Notes: a model not told the origin generated them from the sequence alone. A DNA stretch of 45,821 nt from Amylibacter sp. (GCA_021775375.1 JAJFHY010000254.1:1-45821), one strand, 5' to 3'; positions 8,010 through 16,740 are shown, counted from the first letter of the stretch. Numbers and translations: made by a program.

Positions 8010-9563
8010 TCAATTCTGCACGTCATAAAGTGGCCATGATTGATCACGAATTTTATCCATCAGATATCGTAATATACTCTCAAGCGGTTCGTCTTCGTTG
8101 ATAAATGGAATGCAGTTCTGCAGATTTTCTTGGAAATTGCGAACTACCGGCGTTAGATCGTCAATTAGGCACTCGCCACTACGGTGCCTTAGACGCAAAG
8201 CTTGGCACACTGCAATCAAATGACCGGACACCACTTGGTCTGTTAAGTCCAGATTGCGCAGACAATCACGGGCAGCAATAGTTCCCATGCTGACTTTATC
8301 TTGGTTATGACACTCCGTTGAACGCGAAAATACGCTTGCGGGCATAGTATTTTTCAAAGCCTCTGCTGTCCAAGCCGAAACCCCGATTTGCACAGCTTTC
8401 AAACCATGATTTAATGGCATACGATCACCCAATGCCCCTGACAGGTTAGATGGTAATCCGTTGTTAAATTTAACATCAACCAACAGAGCCATTTGTCGAT
8501 CTATTAAATCTGCAATATTTGCTACGATATTTTTCATACTATCCATGACAAAAGCTATATGGCCACCATAAAAATGGCCGCCATGGATCACCCGACCTTC
8601 GTCCGCATCAATAATCGGATTGTCGTTGGCGCTGTTAAGTTCCGTTTCAATAATCTGTTTGAAAATTGGCAACATGTCTTGCAACACACCGATAACATGG
8701 GGGGCACAACGTATAGAATAGCGGTCTTGCAATCGAACCAGAGGCATTTTCGCCTGACTGCCACCTAAATCGTTGCGCACTCGCTCTGCGATAAGATTTT
8801 GCCCCGGATGCGGTTTGGCAGCAAATAGTGTTGCATCGAAATGCTCGGGATTTCCCATTATCGCTATACTTGTCATAGCCGTAAGTCGAGATGCCAATTT
8901 TGCCAAATAATCTGCACGTTGGTAGGCAAAAACCGCTAACCCAGTCATTACGGCCGTACCATTCATGATCGCCAAGGCCTCTTTGGGGCGCATAACGAGA
9001 GGTTTAATATTCAACGCATTGAACACATCCATAGTTGGGCGGCGTTCGCCCTGATAGAGCACCTCTCTTTCACCAATCAAAACCGCTGCGACATAGGACA
9101 ATGGCGTTAAATCACCGCTGGCACCTACCGATCCCTCTTCTGGGATTACAGGCAGAATATCATGATCCAACAACGTCGATAATAGATTAATCAAATCCAT
9201 ACTGACGCCGGATGCGCCCCGACATAGCGATGCCAAACGAACTGCTAGAACAGAACGCGTTATTTCGGGTTCCAAAATGTTACCCAAACCGCAGCCATGG
9301 AATCGTGATAAATGAATTGGCAATTCATACGCCTGTTCCAAGGGTACCGCCCGTGTACAACTATCACCATATCCGGTTGTGACGCCGTAAATGACACCGT
9401 CTTTTGCTAAAAGATCATCAAGAAACTGAGACCCCTTTGAGATTTTATCGGTAAAAGTTTGTGATGACGATACTTGGCAATGCTTACGCTTTTTTGCGAC
9501 ATCATAAATATCATCTATTGTTAGTTCTTCTTCACCAAAAACAATACTTGGAATTTTTAACAT
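8010..9563 (-). CDS. Aromatic amino acid ammonia lyase (HAL/PAL/TAL family, MIO enzyme)
   Basis: A 517-aa lyase of the histidine/phenylalanine/tyrosine ammonia lyase family. The MIO cofactor triad Ala-Ser-Gly is at residues 148-150 (GSVGASGDLTPLS), the catalytic YGVTTG is at 59-64, and SANDNP and the GGHFYGGHIA segment are present. It is placed within an aryl polyene operon, so it most likely makes a cinnamic-type aryl acid (for example coumarate from tyrosine) as a head-group precursor, as in flexirubin clusters. The selectivity dyad appears to be Phe88-His89 (LSRFHG), which matches neither the TAL (HL), PAL (FL) nor HAL (SH) pairs as I remember them, so substrate is open. A histidine-catabolic hutH is unlikely, with no hut genes nearby. 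Confidence 0.9.
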   Translation of the reverse strand: MLKIPSIVFGEEELTIDDIYDVAKKRKHCQVSSSQTFTDKISKGSQFLDDLLAKDGVIYGVTTGYGDSCTRAVPLEQAYELPIHLSRFHGCGLGNILEPEITRSVLAVRLASLCRGASGVSMDLINLLSTLLDHDILPVIPEEGSVGASGDLTPLSYVAAVLIGEREVLYQGERRPTMDVFNALNIKPLVMRPKEALAIMNGTAVMTGLAVFAYQRADYLAKLASRLTAMTSIAIMGNPEHFDATLFAAKPHPGQNLIAERVRNDLGGSQAKMPLVRLQDRYSIRCAPHVIGVLQDMLPIFKQIIETELNSANDNPIIDADEGRVIHGGHFYGGHIAFVMDSMKNIVANIADLIDRQMALLVDVKFNNGLPSNLSGALGDRMPLNHGLKAVQIGVSAWTAEALKNTMPASVFSRSTECHNQDKVSMGTIAARDCLRNLDLTDQVVSGHLIAVCQALRLRHRSGECLIDDLTPVVRNFQENLQNCIPFINEDEPLESILRYLMDKIRDQSWPLYDVQN

Positions 9564-9603
9564 AAAATATGCTCACAATAAATTAGAAATGGCTATAGGG
9601 TTG

Positions 9604-11268
9604 TCACTTGCCCCTAATCCAAAACTCGAAAAAGTTAAACCATTGATATGGGTGTTTTTTGCAAAACCGTTCCAAAAAGGCCACGTATATAGATAGGGCG
9701 TTTTTAATTGCAGCTTCACGATTTTTACGTGGTAGTGTTATTTGGTCTGATAGTTTTTCAAAAATAACTTGGTATTTAGACCCATCTTTCATACATAACA
9801 TCATGTAAACAGGTGCTTTTAAAAGTGCTGCGAGTATTACACTCCCTTGACCGAATAGTGCTTTATAACCAATAAATTCAATCTCTGATACGCGTTTTGA
9901 ATCTGATACAGGTGTGCGATCTCCGGCGATTACAATCCACTCGCCATTCGCCAACCTATCTTGCAACTCAATTGCCGTTGCGGGTCCTAGATCTGATACT
10001 TGAAGCATATCGACAATCGCGTCCGGGCTGTATTTCGCCAGAAGCTGGTTAAAATGCACAGCGTGTTTTGTGTGTGTCAAAACAGTGATCTTCACGCCAC
10101 TTCGTTTACGCGCCAAAGCTCTACAAATTTCAATATTTCCAAGATGTGAAGCAAAAACGACAACACCTTTTCTGCTACTGATAACCGCGTCCATTTCCGC
10201 TTCGTTTACGATTATCAAATCTGCCAAAGACACATCCCCCATCCATGCAGAGAACTTATCTAATGCCATTTGCGCAAAATGTCTGAAATGCAGGAAACTT
10301 TGCCACCAATTCGCATTAATTTTCGGCGTAACAACCCGCCCTATACGCTTTAAGTAATCCAATGAGGCTGCGCGTTGCTTTCGCCCTGTTAGAAAAAAAT
10401 ACACCAAAATCGGCTGCATTGCATAAAAGCATATTTTTCGCCCAAGCAGATGATAGATAAACGCCATAATGCTCAAACCCCATGACATTCCCCTCTCATC
10501 TAAGCCAGCCCAATGTGTTGCGGGCGAAACTTTGCGTGGACGGTTTCGCAGAATTTTCGGCAAGTTCAACAACATGGTAAAAACCAGCCGGGTATGCATT
10601 TTTGTAATATGCCAATTGTCCCGCAAAACATGAAAATTCGATATGTTGTCTACAGGGTAATTAACCCGCACAGGCGTCATAATAACCGGCACCCCTTGCC
10701 AGAATAAGCGCACCATAATCTCAATATCAAAGTCCATACGCTGACCAATTTTGTTTTGGTCCAGTAACTTATGGCAAGCAGCTAATGGATAGACCCTATA
10801 TCCACACATACTGTCTGAGATTTGAAACGACAGTGTTTCAATCCACACCCAAACATGTGTTAACCAACGCCCGATCTTTCGTGATTTTGGAACTGTTTCA
10901 TCATATATCGGTTTCCCGCTGATCAAACAATCCGGGTGGCATTTGGCAAGGATTAGTAATGCCGGTAAAGCATTCGTCTCATGCTGGCCATCGGCATCAA
11001 GTTGAATACCGTGCGTATAGCCAAGATCGTATGCTAACTTAAGGCCATAGCTTACCGCCCCACCTTTCCCGTGATTGATTTCCAACCTATGAACCTGCAC
11101 GCCATTATCTGGGTCATTGAATTTTGCCAAAACTTCTTTTGTGGGGCTATCACTACCATCATCAATTATAAGAACGGGTAAGTTTTGTGCGCGCAGCTGA
11201 TCTATAACTTGACCCACTGCGGTATTGTGATTGTAACTGGGTACGATTGCGCATGGGCAAAAATTCAT
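9604..11268 (-). CDS. apeJ: Glycosyltransferase 2 - lipid A-type acyltransferase fusion (ApeJ-like)
   Basis: A 554-aa two-domain protein. The N-terminal half is a family 2 glycosyltransferase (AIVPSYNHN, LIIDDGSDS, then the metal-binding QLDADGQHE near residue 95). The C-terminal half resembles LpxL/HtrB-type acyltransferases, with FASHLGNIEICRAL near residue 370 and a later GDRTP motif. The same fusion is typical of APE clusters and is thought to attach the polyene acyl chain and sugar units on a lipid carrier at the inner membrane. It overlaps the ApeI stop by four bases (ATGA). A 40-base gap with no strong signal separates it from the ammonia lyase. Confidence 0.88.
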   Translation of the reverse strand: MNFCPCAIVPSYNHNTAVGQVIDQLRAQNLPVLIIDDGSDSPTKEVLAKFNDPDNGVQVHRLEINHGKGGAVSYGLKLAYDLGYTHGIQLDADGQHETNALPALLILAKCHPDCLISGKPIYDETVPKSRKIGRWLTHVWVWIETLSFQISDSMCGYRVYPLAACHKLLDQNKIGQRMDFDIEIMVRLFWQGVPVIMTPVRVNYPVDNISNFHVLRDNWHITKMHTRLVFTMLLNLPKILRNRPRKVSPATHWAGLDERGMSWGLSIMAFIYHLLGRKICFYAMQPILVYFFLTGRKQRAASLDYLKRIGRVVTPKINANWWQSFLHFRHFAQMALDKFSAWMGDVSLADLIIVNEAEMDAVISSRKGVVVFASHLGNIEICRALARKRSGVKITVLTHTKHAVHFNQLLAKYSPDAIVDMLQVSDLGPATAIELQDRLANGEWIVIAGDRTPVSDSKRVSEIEFIGYKALFGQGSVILAALLKAPVYMMLCMKDGSKYQVIFEKLSDQITLPRKNREAAIKNALSIYVAFLERFCKKHPYQWFNFFEFWIRGK

Positions 11269-11630
11269 ATTTTCCCCAACCGAATTCGCCCAGAGGAAAA
11301 CTCTTCGTTTTCATCTTGGTATTTGAACAAGATACTCGAATTGGGTTGGTCATAATCTAATATCAACGACATTTCCATATCCGGGGATATAAACCGACGG
11401 AACTTTAACTGCGAGATATCTTGAACGGATAAAGACGTATCAAAATAATACTTTGCATATCGAACAGCCCAATCCAATTGGGCAACACCCGGCAATATCG
11501 GTTCATCAGGAAAATGGCCTTGGAATTGAAATAGCGACGGTGTCATTTGCAACAATAGGGTAATTTTCGGGTGAGCTATTAATTCTTGCAAAACCTTTGG
11601 GTCAGTTTGACTCGTTTGCCACGTCATCAT
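11265..11630 (-). CDS. apeI: 3-hydroxyacyl-ACP dehydratase, ApeI-like (FabZ/FabA hotdog)
   Basis: A 121-aa hotdog dehydratase. The family motif GHFPDEPILPGVAQLDW (His39) matches the FabZ/ApeI catalytic region. It would dehydrate hydroxyacyl-ACP intermediates together with the ApeP-like partner. The start is an ATG pair at 11630 (MMTWQ); a 57-base gap, the longest inside the operon, separates it from the AMP ligase. It overlaps the glycosyltransferase fusion by four bases. The sequence is on the short side for FabZ but normal for ApeI. Confidence 0.88.
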   Translation of the reverse strand: MMTWQTSQTDPKVLQELIAHPKITLLLQMTPSLFQFQGHFPDEPILPGVAQLDWAVRYAKYYFDTSLSVQDISQLKFRRFISPDMEMSLILDYDQPNSSILFKYQDENEEFSSGRIRLGKI

Positions 11631-11687
11631 TATATTTCGCCAAATAAAATTTATTGAATTACTACAATTAGAATTCGATATCTTAAC

Positions 11688-13028
11688 TTATTTAAATAAT
11701 GAAGATAAAACTTGATGTAAACGCTTCCCTTGCGGGTTTTGTGGTATCTGCTTCACAAAACGCCACCGTATGGGAAGTGTTACAAGTTCAAAACTACTGT
11801 GTAATTCTGTGCGTATTTTCTGTTTAAAGCGGAAATCACCATATCGTTTCCTCTCTTCCTCGCCCGATTGGTTTAAAACCGCAACACAAACCAGTGATTT
11901 CCGAGCGTCATCTAAAATCAGGGCTGCGGCATCCTCTACCCAGTCATGATTTATTAATACGCCTTCAATCTCTGGCAAAGATACACGCTTTCCTTCAACC
12001 TTTACAATTCGGTCATTGCGCCCAAGCAATTGAAATTGAACCTTTTTTGCAAAGCTAACAAGATCATTCGTCGAATGCCATTCATCTGTATCTAAATAGG
12101 GCGATTGCACTTGTAAAACACCACCGATTTCATCCAACTTGACTACATTAAATGGTGTCCACGTATTATTTTCAACCAATTGTTGTCGATGGGCGATACC
12201 GCCTGTTTCCGTACTGCCAAAGACTTCTACAGGAAGAGTTCCTAACCGAACTTCTGTTTGTTTTGCTGCTTTAAATGATAATGGCCCGCCAGAGCAAAAC
12301 ACGACATCCGGCGCATTTTTCTTATCAACCTCAAAGCCATCCGGATATCTTTCTAAATGCGCAGGGCTGGAAACTATGCAATATTTTTGATGCATTCTTG
12401 ATGTAAGGGTTTCCCAGTATGCAAATGTTTCTACAACAAATGGCCGCCCTGCACATACCGGCCACAAAACCTTAAAAAGAAGCCCATAGATATGCTGATG
12501 AGTAACTGTAGACACTGTTATGCTGGAGGTAAGCTTTTCCCCAAAAAGCTCTTCTAGAACCGATACCTCGGCTTCCAGTTGTTGAAGTGTTTTATGAACT
12601 TTCTTGGGCTCACCTGTTGAACCTGACGTATAAAAATCTATACCGCAGGTTTCAGCATTCAACTTATAGAATGGGGTGTCGACAGCTGTGTTCTTTATAT
12701 TTTCACCATCATTATTTAATTCAATTTCTCCATCTATCAATAAATTCAAACCTTGCGATTTTAGTAATCGTATCGTGTCTGGTTGGTTGTTAGATGGTAA
12801 AATGAGCGAACATCTTGCATGCAACAAGGCAAAAAAACTAACAGCAAATGTATAACTATCTTTTGCTACGAGAGCGAACGACAAACCATCTGTTGCTGGT
12901 AATTTATCAACAAGCATCTGCACATCTTTTTTGAATGTGTTAAATGTCAAACTCTGCTTACCTCTATAAGCAACCACATGCTCAGCTTTGCGGCCTTGCG
13001 ATATAAGTTTGGAAATTGGCAAAAACAT
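11688..13028 (-). CDS. apeH: AMP-dependent aryl acid ligase, ApeH-like
   Basis: A 446-aa adenylate-forming enzyme that would activate the aryl carboxylic acid starter and load it on a carrier protein. The phosphate-binding loop FYTSGSTGEPKK spans about residues 132-143, FGSTETGGI follows, then LLGRNDRIVKVEGKR (hinge) and the catalytic lysine region NPQGKRL near the C-terminus. It is shorter than typical acyl-CoA ligases, as ApeH is. Its ATG overlaps the stop of the membrane protein upstream by one base (TAATG). Given the neighbouring ammonia lyase, a hydroxycinnamic or hydroxybenzoic acid is a plausible substrate; this is inference. Confidence 0.9.
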   Translation of the reverse strand: MFLPISKLISQGRKAEHVVAYRGKQSLTFNTFKKDVQMLVDKLPATDGLSFALVAKDSYTFAVSFFALLHARCSLILPSNNQPDTIRLLKSQGLNLLIDGEIELNNDGENIKNTAVDTPFYKLNAETCGIDFYTSGSTGEPKKVHKTLQQLEAEVSVLEELFGEKLTSSITVSTVTHQHIYGLLFKVLWPVCAGRPFVVETFAYWETLTSRMHQKYCIVSSPAHLERYPDGFEVDKKNAPDVVFCSGGPLSFKAAKQTEVRLGTLPVEVFGSTETGGIAHRQQLVENNTWTPFNVVKLDEIGGVLQVQSPYLDTDEWHSTNDLVSFAKKVQFQLLGRNDRIVKVEGKRVSLPEIEGVLINHDWVEDAAALILDDARKSLVCVAVLNQSGEEERKRYGDFRFKQKIRTELHSSFELVTLPIRWRFVKQIPQNPQGKRLHQVLSSLFK

Positions 13029-13606
13029 TAAACTTCACCGACATGGTTTTGCTTCACAAATTGACGGATAACGAATTCACCAGCAAACAATATGCCTATC
13101 AAAACATAAGAAATAAAACCGTTGTATAACGTCCAGATATAGATATCGCAGTAAAGTGCAGTCCATATAGATACGCACCCATTTAATATAAAAAACATAA
13201 CCCAGAATACAGTAACTTTTTGAGTATATTTTACGCCGTTTGCATTTAATTCAGGCTCCACGATGCGCGCAAATCGTTCGATGATATTCGGAGGGTAAAA
13301 CAGCGAATATATGAAGATCAGAGCAAAACCAAAACTTATTGTTAATGGATATATTTTTATTGCAAGCTGGTCATTTAATGGCAAAAGAATAACGATCAAC
13401 AGTAAGCTGCACACAAGGACCATAATTTCAGGCCATTTAATTTGTGCAGCCTTACCAATCAATAGGCGTAAAATGATAATAGCTATAAGGAAAAATCCGA
13501 TAATATATGGTGGAAAATAATTCAAACCAAAATACACAATGGCCGGATAAGCAATTCCGACTAAAGTAAGGATTATACCATAAACGTTAGGCGCCCTCTG
13601 TAACAA
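13028..13606 (-). CDS. apeG: Polytopic membrane protein, ApeG-like (COG4648 type)
   Basis: A hydrophobic protein of about 192 aa with roughly six predicted membrane helices (for example IILTLVGIAYPAIVYFGL, IIGFFLIAIIILRLLIG, EIMVLVCSLLLIVILL). The ORF-track start at 13636 is TTG and lies deep in the ACP gene. A TTG at 13606, seven bases after AGGTG, gives LLQRAPNVYG and fits the family N-terminus better; a GTG at 13612 is another option. The family is conserved in APE clusters between the carrier proteins and ApeH, but its function is unknown. The start is uncertain; the gene itself is not. Confidence 0.75.
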   Translation of the reverse strand: MLQRAPNVYGIILTLVGIAYPAIVYFGLNYFPPYIIGFFLIAIIILRLLIGKAAQIKWPEIMVLVCSLLLIVILLPLNDQLAIKIYPLTISFGFALIFIYSLFYPPNIIERFARIVEPELNANGVKYTQKVTVFWVMFFILNGCVSIWTALYCDIYIWTLYNGFISYVLIGILFAGEFVIRQFVKQNHVGEV

Positions 13607-13841
13607 GATCACACACCTGATCGACGATATCACCAACAGTTCTGACTTCTTTGAACTTTTCCGGGGGGATTTTTCTACCAGTCATTTCTTGTAATTTAAT
13701 TGCAAGATCAACCGCATCAATGCTGTCCAGATCCAAATCTTCGTAAAGCTTCGCTTCCAGGTGGATATCCTCTCTTGATGCCTCAAATAGAGTTTCCAGC
13801 AAGTTTGTGAGGTTCACCAATACCTCATCACGCGTCAACAT
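13587..13841 (-). CDS. apeF: Acyl carrier protein, ApeF-like
   Basis: An 84-aa carrier protein with the phosphopantetheine attachment motif DLDLDSIDAVDL (Ser40). The start is an ATG at 13841 with a strong ribosome binding site (GAAGGAG, 6-8 bases upstream). It is the second of two adjacent ACP genes and overlaps the first by 14 bases. In APE systems the pair ApeE/ApeF divide starter loading and elongation. The divergent phosphopantetheinyl transferase at 16108 is a likely activating enzyme. Confidence 0.93.
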   Translation of the reverse strand: MLTRDEVLVNLTNLLETLFEASREDIHLEAKLYEDLDLDSIDAVDLAIKLQEMTGRKIPPEKFKEVRTVGDIVDQVCDLVTEGA

Positions 13842-14106
13842 TGCTTTTCTCCTTCGATGAACTGGAGATGAACTTGGCTAGATTGCTTACGGATGAAAAA
13901 TGCGACTTTACATCTTTGTCCTGCGCGTCAATTTTTACATTATATTTCCTTTGAATTGCCATACCTAGCTCTAGTGCATCAATCGAATCCAAACCCAGCC
14001 CTTCTGTAAATAGTGCTTCATTACTTACAATCTCTTCTGAAGAAATATCCTCAAGATCCAGTGAAGAGATAATCAGCTGTTTAATTTCAAGTTCAAGATC
14101 ATCCAT
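13828..14106 (-). CDS. apeE: Acyl carrier protein, ApeE-like
   Basis: A 92-aa acyl carrier protein with GLGLDSIDALELG; Ser41 is the expected phosphopantetheinylated residue. The ORF-track start at 14121 is a TTG; the ATG at 14106 gives MDDLELEIKQ and is chosen. It starts five bases after the acyltransferase stop and overlaps the second carrier gene. The C-terminal tail is serine/lysine rich (SSSSKEK). Which of the two carriers receives the aryl starter cannot be told from sequence. Confidence 0.92.
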   Translation of the reverse strand: MDDLELEIKQLIISSLDLEDISSEEIVSNEALFTEGLGLDSIDALELGMAIQRKYNVKIDAQDKDVKSHFSSVSNLAKFISSSSKEKSNVDA

Positions 14107-14110
14107 ATTA

Positions 14111-14920
14111 TTATTTTCCAATAAAATATTTTTCTAATTCTCGCGTAAGTTCTCTTGCAGCGATGCTTCTCGTCTCCTGCAATAAATACTGTGATATGTC
14201 CAGACAGTCCCCAACAGTAATTATAATTTTAACGCACGTTGGGGCAACACGGTACCACGGGGTACCTTTCGTTAATGTTGTTGGGGTTAGACTTATTTTA
14301 ACCAATTGAATATTCGCCCCTGCCCCGAGAGCAATATTAGCAGCACCGCGTTTGAATTTAACATCACTTCCAGGTTCAGTTCGTGTACCTTCCGGGAAAA
14401 GCATAACATTTTGGCCTGCTTGCAGTATCTGCGTACACTGATTGATAATTTCTTCTGGTTCGCCATCATTTCGAATATAATTTGCAGCATGAACAACACC
14501 TCCTATAAAGCGGTTATTCCAAAGGGCACTTTTAACAATACATTGCAGTTTCGGCATGAGGGACATGAGAACAACAACATCCAGTAGTGAAGGATGGTTT
14601 GCTATGATCAGATTCCCCCGACAGGACAACAGTCGTTCATGCCCAATAACAGTCACTTTGATTAGACGCAGAAAAGTGAGGAAACCAATAAAAAACTTAA
14701 ATAAATAATACACCAATCCCTGCACACGAAATTGGCGAACCTCTATGTCGCGCGTGATTAGAACCAAAATAGGAAAGGCAATAAATGTAAGGGTTAATCC
14801 ACCTAACCCAAATATCAAAAATGCCAATCCCGTTGCAAACACACGCCATAAATAATAAATTCTATGCAACATATTGCGTGCATTTCCAAAGCTTCCCACC
14901 CATCGGCCAATGCCACGCAT
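14111..14920 (-). CDS. apeD: 1-acyl-sn-glycerol-3-phosphate-type acyltransferase, ApeD-like
   Basis: A 269-aa membrane-associated acyltransferase of the PlsC/LPLAT family. The catalytic HX4D motif is NHPSLLD (His109, Asp114), and FPEGTRT, the acceptor-binding motif, follows about 60 residues later. Two hydrophobic segments near residues 25-55 should anchor it in the inner membrane. It would transfer an acyl chain during assembly of the lipid anchor or pigment. The ATG at 14920 lies within the end of apeC (59-base overlap) but has a good GGTGGGTGA upstream; an internal ATG at 14872 is the alternative start. Confidence 0.87.
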   Translation of the reverse strand: MRGIGRWVGSFGNARNMLHRIYYLWRVFATGLAFLIFGLGGLTLTFIAFPILVLITRDIEVRQFRVQGLVYYLFKFFIGFLTFLRLIKVTVIGHERLLSCRGNLIIANHPSLLDVVVLMSLMPKLQCIVKSALWNNRFIGGVVHAANYIRNDGEPEEIINQCTQILQAGQNVMLFPEGTRTEPGSDVKFKRGAANIALGAGANIQLVKISLTPTTLTKGTPWYRVAPTCVKIIITVGDCLDISQYLLQETRSIAARELTRELEKYFIGK

Positions 14921-15590
14921 CTAGTTCACCCACCAAAAAACGAATAAAGGTTAAGGCGCTGTCTTCTAGGCCAATCAGTGGCTGCATATCATCATGTGTC
15001 AGTTCCAATTTAACACCACTCGCGCCCTCAACCCCGGTCAATAATAAAGCAAGAGATGCGGCAGGAATGTCAATATCGACAAATGGTTCATAAAACTCAG
15101 GCAATGGTTCATCATAATGTATAAGCAAAACTTCACGCTTTGGATCTTCATAAAGTATGGCTTGCGCCTCTAGCAAGGCGTGAAAGAAACTGTTCTTACC
15201 TGCAGCGATCGCAGTGTGTGGTGCATCATTCTTAGATTGAATAGATAAAAGCCCGGCAAGCGCATTGTGAACCGAAACACTGAATTTTGCTGGTGATAGT
15301 GGTTCTTTGTTTGCTAAATCTTGCATAAGAACTGCCGTCTGTCTGCTATCCCCGTAACGTGACGAAAACACCAAATGCGGGCTGTAACACTTATCAATAT
15401 CACTCGCATTACGCATGACCATACGTCCAAGGCGTCCAAGGCGGCGCCGTAACATCATTGGAATATCGGTCACATCAGGCAATTCCCCGTCAACAAACGA
15501 AAGATCACCCTGCGCCCATTGCCGCCATTTATCTTCTGTATCAACACCCGGCGCCCACGCTGACCATGATAATATCGAAAAATTAAACAT
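14862..15590 (-). CDS. apeC: Half-size ketosynthase partner / chain-length factor, ApeC-like
   Basis: A 242-aa protein resembling the N-terminal half of ketosynthases (Pfam ketoacyl-synt_2 type, usually named chain length factor). It has no active-site cysteine motif: the region ends SVSVHNALAGLLSIQ and continues TAIAAGKNSFFHALLEA, where a cysteine would be expected in true ketosynthases. In known APE systems ApeC pairs with ApeO. The ATG at 15590 has AAGGTG upstream; the ORF-track start is a GTG one codon earlier. It lies 30 bases downstream of the small periplasmic protein gene, so it may not be the first gene of the operon. Confidence 0.82.
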   Translation of the reverse strand: MFNFSILSWSAWAPGVDTEDKWRQWAQGDLSFVDGELPDVTDIPMMLRRRLGRLGRMVMRNASDIDKCYSPHLVFSSRYGDSRQTAVLMQDLANKEPLSPAKFSVSVHNALAGLLSIQSKNDAPHTAIAAGKNSFFHALLEAQAILYEDPKREVLLIHYDEPLPEFYEPFVDIDIPAASLALLLTGVEGASGVKLELTHDDMQPLIGLEDSALTFIRFLVGELDAWHWPMGGKLWKCTQYVA

Positions 15591-15620
15591 CACACCTTGC
15601 AGCTATGTCTGTGCATCATC

Positions 15621-16025
15621 TTATCGTGTTGCAGCTTCATGCAAAGCGACAGCAATATCTTTCTCAAGGTTTTTTATCCAATTATTGTAATTTCTATGGA
15701 TGTTACCTTCTCTGTATTTCAGGTTTTTACTGGAATTATAGGTGATGTTATAAACCTTTTTATTAAACTGGATGTCAACGACAGCAACATGACTACGTAA
15801 ATCCAATCGAGCGCGTATCGTGGAACTGCCGGTTTTTTGCATTTTCCATCCGCGTTTTAAACCTGCTCCAATTATAACATTAGCGATTTTTGATTGTGAT
15901 AAATGATGAGTAGATACTGAAATCGGATGATCCGTAACATTGTATATTGGGGCTGCATTTACGCTAAAACCCGCTAATGCAATTGTTAGAAAAACCGTAA
16001 TGAACGTTAAGTTAATTTTTTTCAT
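15621..16025 (-). CDS. Small exported protein of unknown function
   Basis: A 134-aa protein with a clear signal peptide (MKKINLTFITVFLTIALAGFSVNAA). The mature part carries RGWKMQKTG, RSHVAVVDIQF and YREGNIHRNYNNWIKNL, a pattern I associate with short uncharacterised periplasmic or lipoprotein families of proteobacteria (NYNxWIxNL near the C-terminus); no enzyme motif is visible and no lipobox cysteine is present. It is the first gene on the minus strand of the aryl polyene operon, 30 bases before apeC, so it is probably co-transcribed. A role in envelope placement of the pigment is possible but unproven. Confidence 0.75.
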   Translation of the reverse strand: MKKINLTFITVFLTIALAGFSVNAAPIYNVTDHPISVSTHHLSQSKIANVIIGAGLKRGWKMQKTGSSTIRARLDLRSHVAVVDIQFNKKVYNITYNSSKNLKYREGNIHRNYNNWIKNLEKDIAVALHEAATR

Positions 16026-16054
16026 ATTCTAAGACTTTCGTATATTTCAATTTC

Positions 16055-16081
16055 AATTTAGACTAATAAACTATATGTCAA
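16055..16081 (-). promoter_or_regulatory. Candidate promoter of the aryl polyene operon
   Basis: The 82-base region between the divergent small periplasmic gene and the phosphopantetheinyl transferase must hold both promoters. On the minus strand TTGACA (16081-16076) is a perfect -35 hexamer; TAAATT lies 15 bases downstream as a weak -10. The spacing is short, so this is only a candidate. Confidence 0.3.
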
Positions 16082-16107
16082 CTTGCTTTAAATGAGACAA
16101 CCTAAAA

Positions 16108-16740
16108 ATGTTAGCATTAATACACGGTAATGTTTCATCACCTTTAACACAGCAAATAATGTCTCAAATTGCGACAGAGAAAGACCAACTTTACTGTAAA
16201 AAATTCAAACGTTTGCATCGGCAACAACAAAGCTTGTTAGGCCGTTGTCTGCTGCGTGGTCTATTATCACTTCAAACGAAAACACACACAGATGAGTGGG
16301 CTATCAATAGCCATAAAGACTCTGGCCTAATTCTATGTCATCCAACATACCAAACTTCAATATACGGCAGCATAAGCCATAGTTATGATATCGTGGTTGC
16401 AGCCTTATCAGACCATGGCCCAATTGGTATCGATATCGAAGCAATCAATACAAACCGAGATATGGTTAAGATATTAAATAGTCTTAAACAAAACCCCTGT
16501 GTGAATATCCCCTCAAAGCTAAATGATCAGTACACTCTCTGGACTGTGTTCGAGGCATATATTAAAGCAAGCCCTCCATTGAAAAAATACGCAATACCAA
16601 GCGAAATGATACAATCATTTAAAGATGTTGATAATGCAGAAATTTTCGAAATGATCATTGAAAATACAAAGTATATATTCAAAACAATGCGACTAAACGA
16701 TTTTGTCATAACCGTTTGCACGACAGGCAGCAATTTATGA
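16108..16740 (+). CDS. 4'-phosphopantetheinyl transferase (Sfp type)
   Basis: A 210-aa enzyme that transfers phosphopantetheine from CoA to carrier proteins, giving active ApeE/ApeF. The family motifs are GSISHS (residues 87-92), PIGIDIEAI (about 105-113, magnesium binding) and WTVFEAYIKAS (about 145-155, with Glu149 and Lys153). The usual KEA lysine is replaced by Phe (FEA), a mild deviation. The gene is divergent from the pigment operon and only 82 bases from it, so co-regulation is likely. It converges on the LacI regulator with a 41-base gap. Confidence 0.88.
   Translation: MLALIHGNVSSPLTQQIMSQIATEKDQLYCKKFKRLHRQQQSLLGRCLLRGLLSLQTKTHTDEWAINSHKDSGLILCHPTYQTSIYGSISHSYDIVVAALSDHGPIGIDIEAINTNRDMVKILNSLKQNPCVNIPSKLNDQYTLWTVFEAYIKASPPLKKYAIPSEMIQSFKDVDNAEIFEMIIENTKYIFKTMRLNDFVITVCTTGSNL

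Noticed and set aside
8010-9563. Histidine utilisation gene hutH
   Set aside because: The MIO lyase is embedded in a pigment operon with no hutU, hutI or hutG nearby, so a biosynthetic role is more likely.
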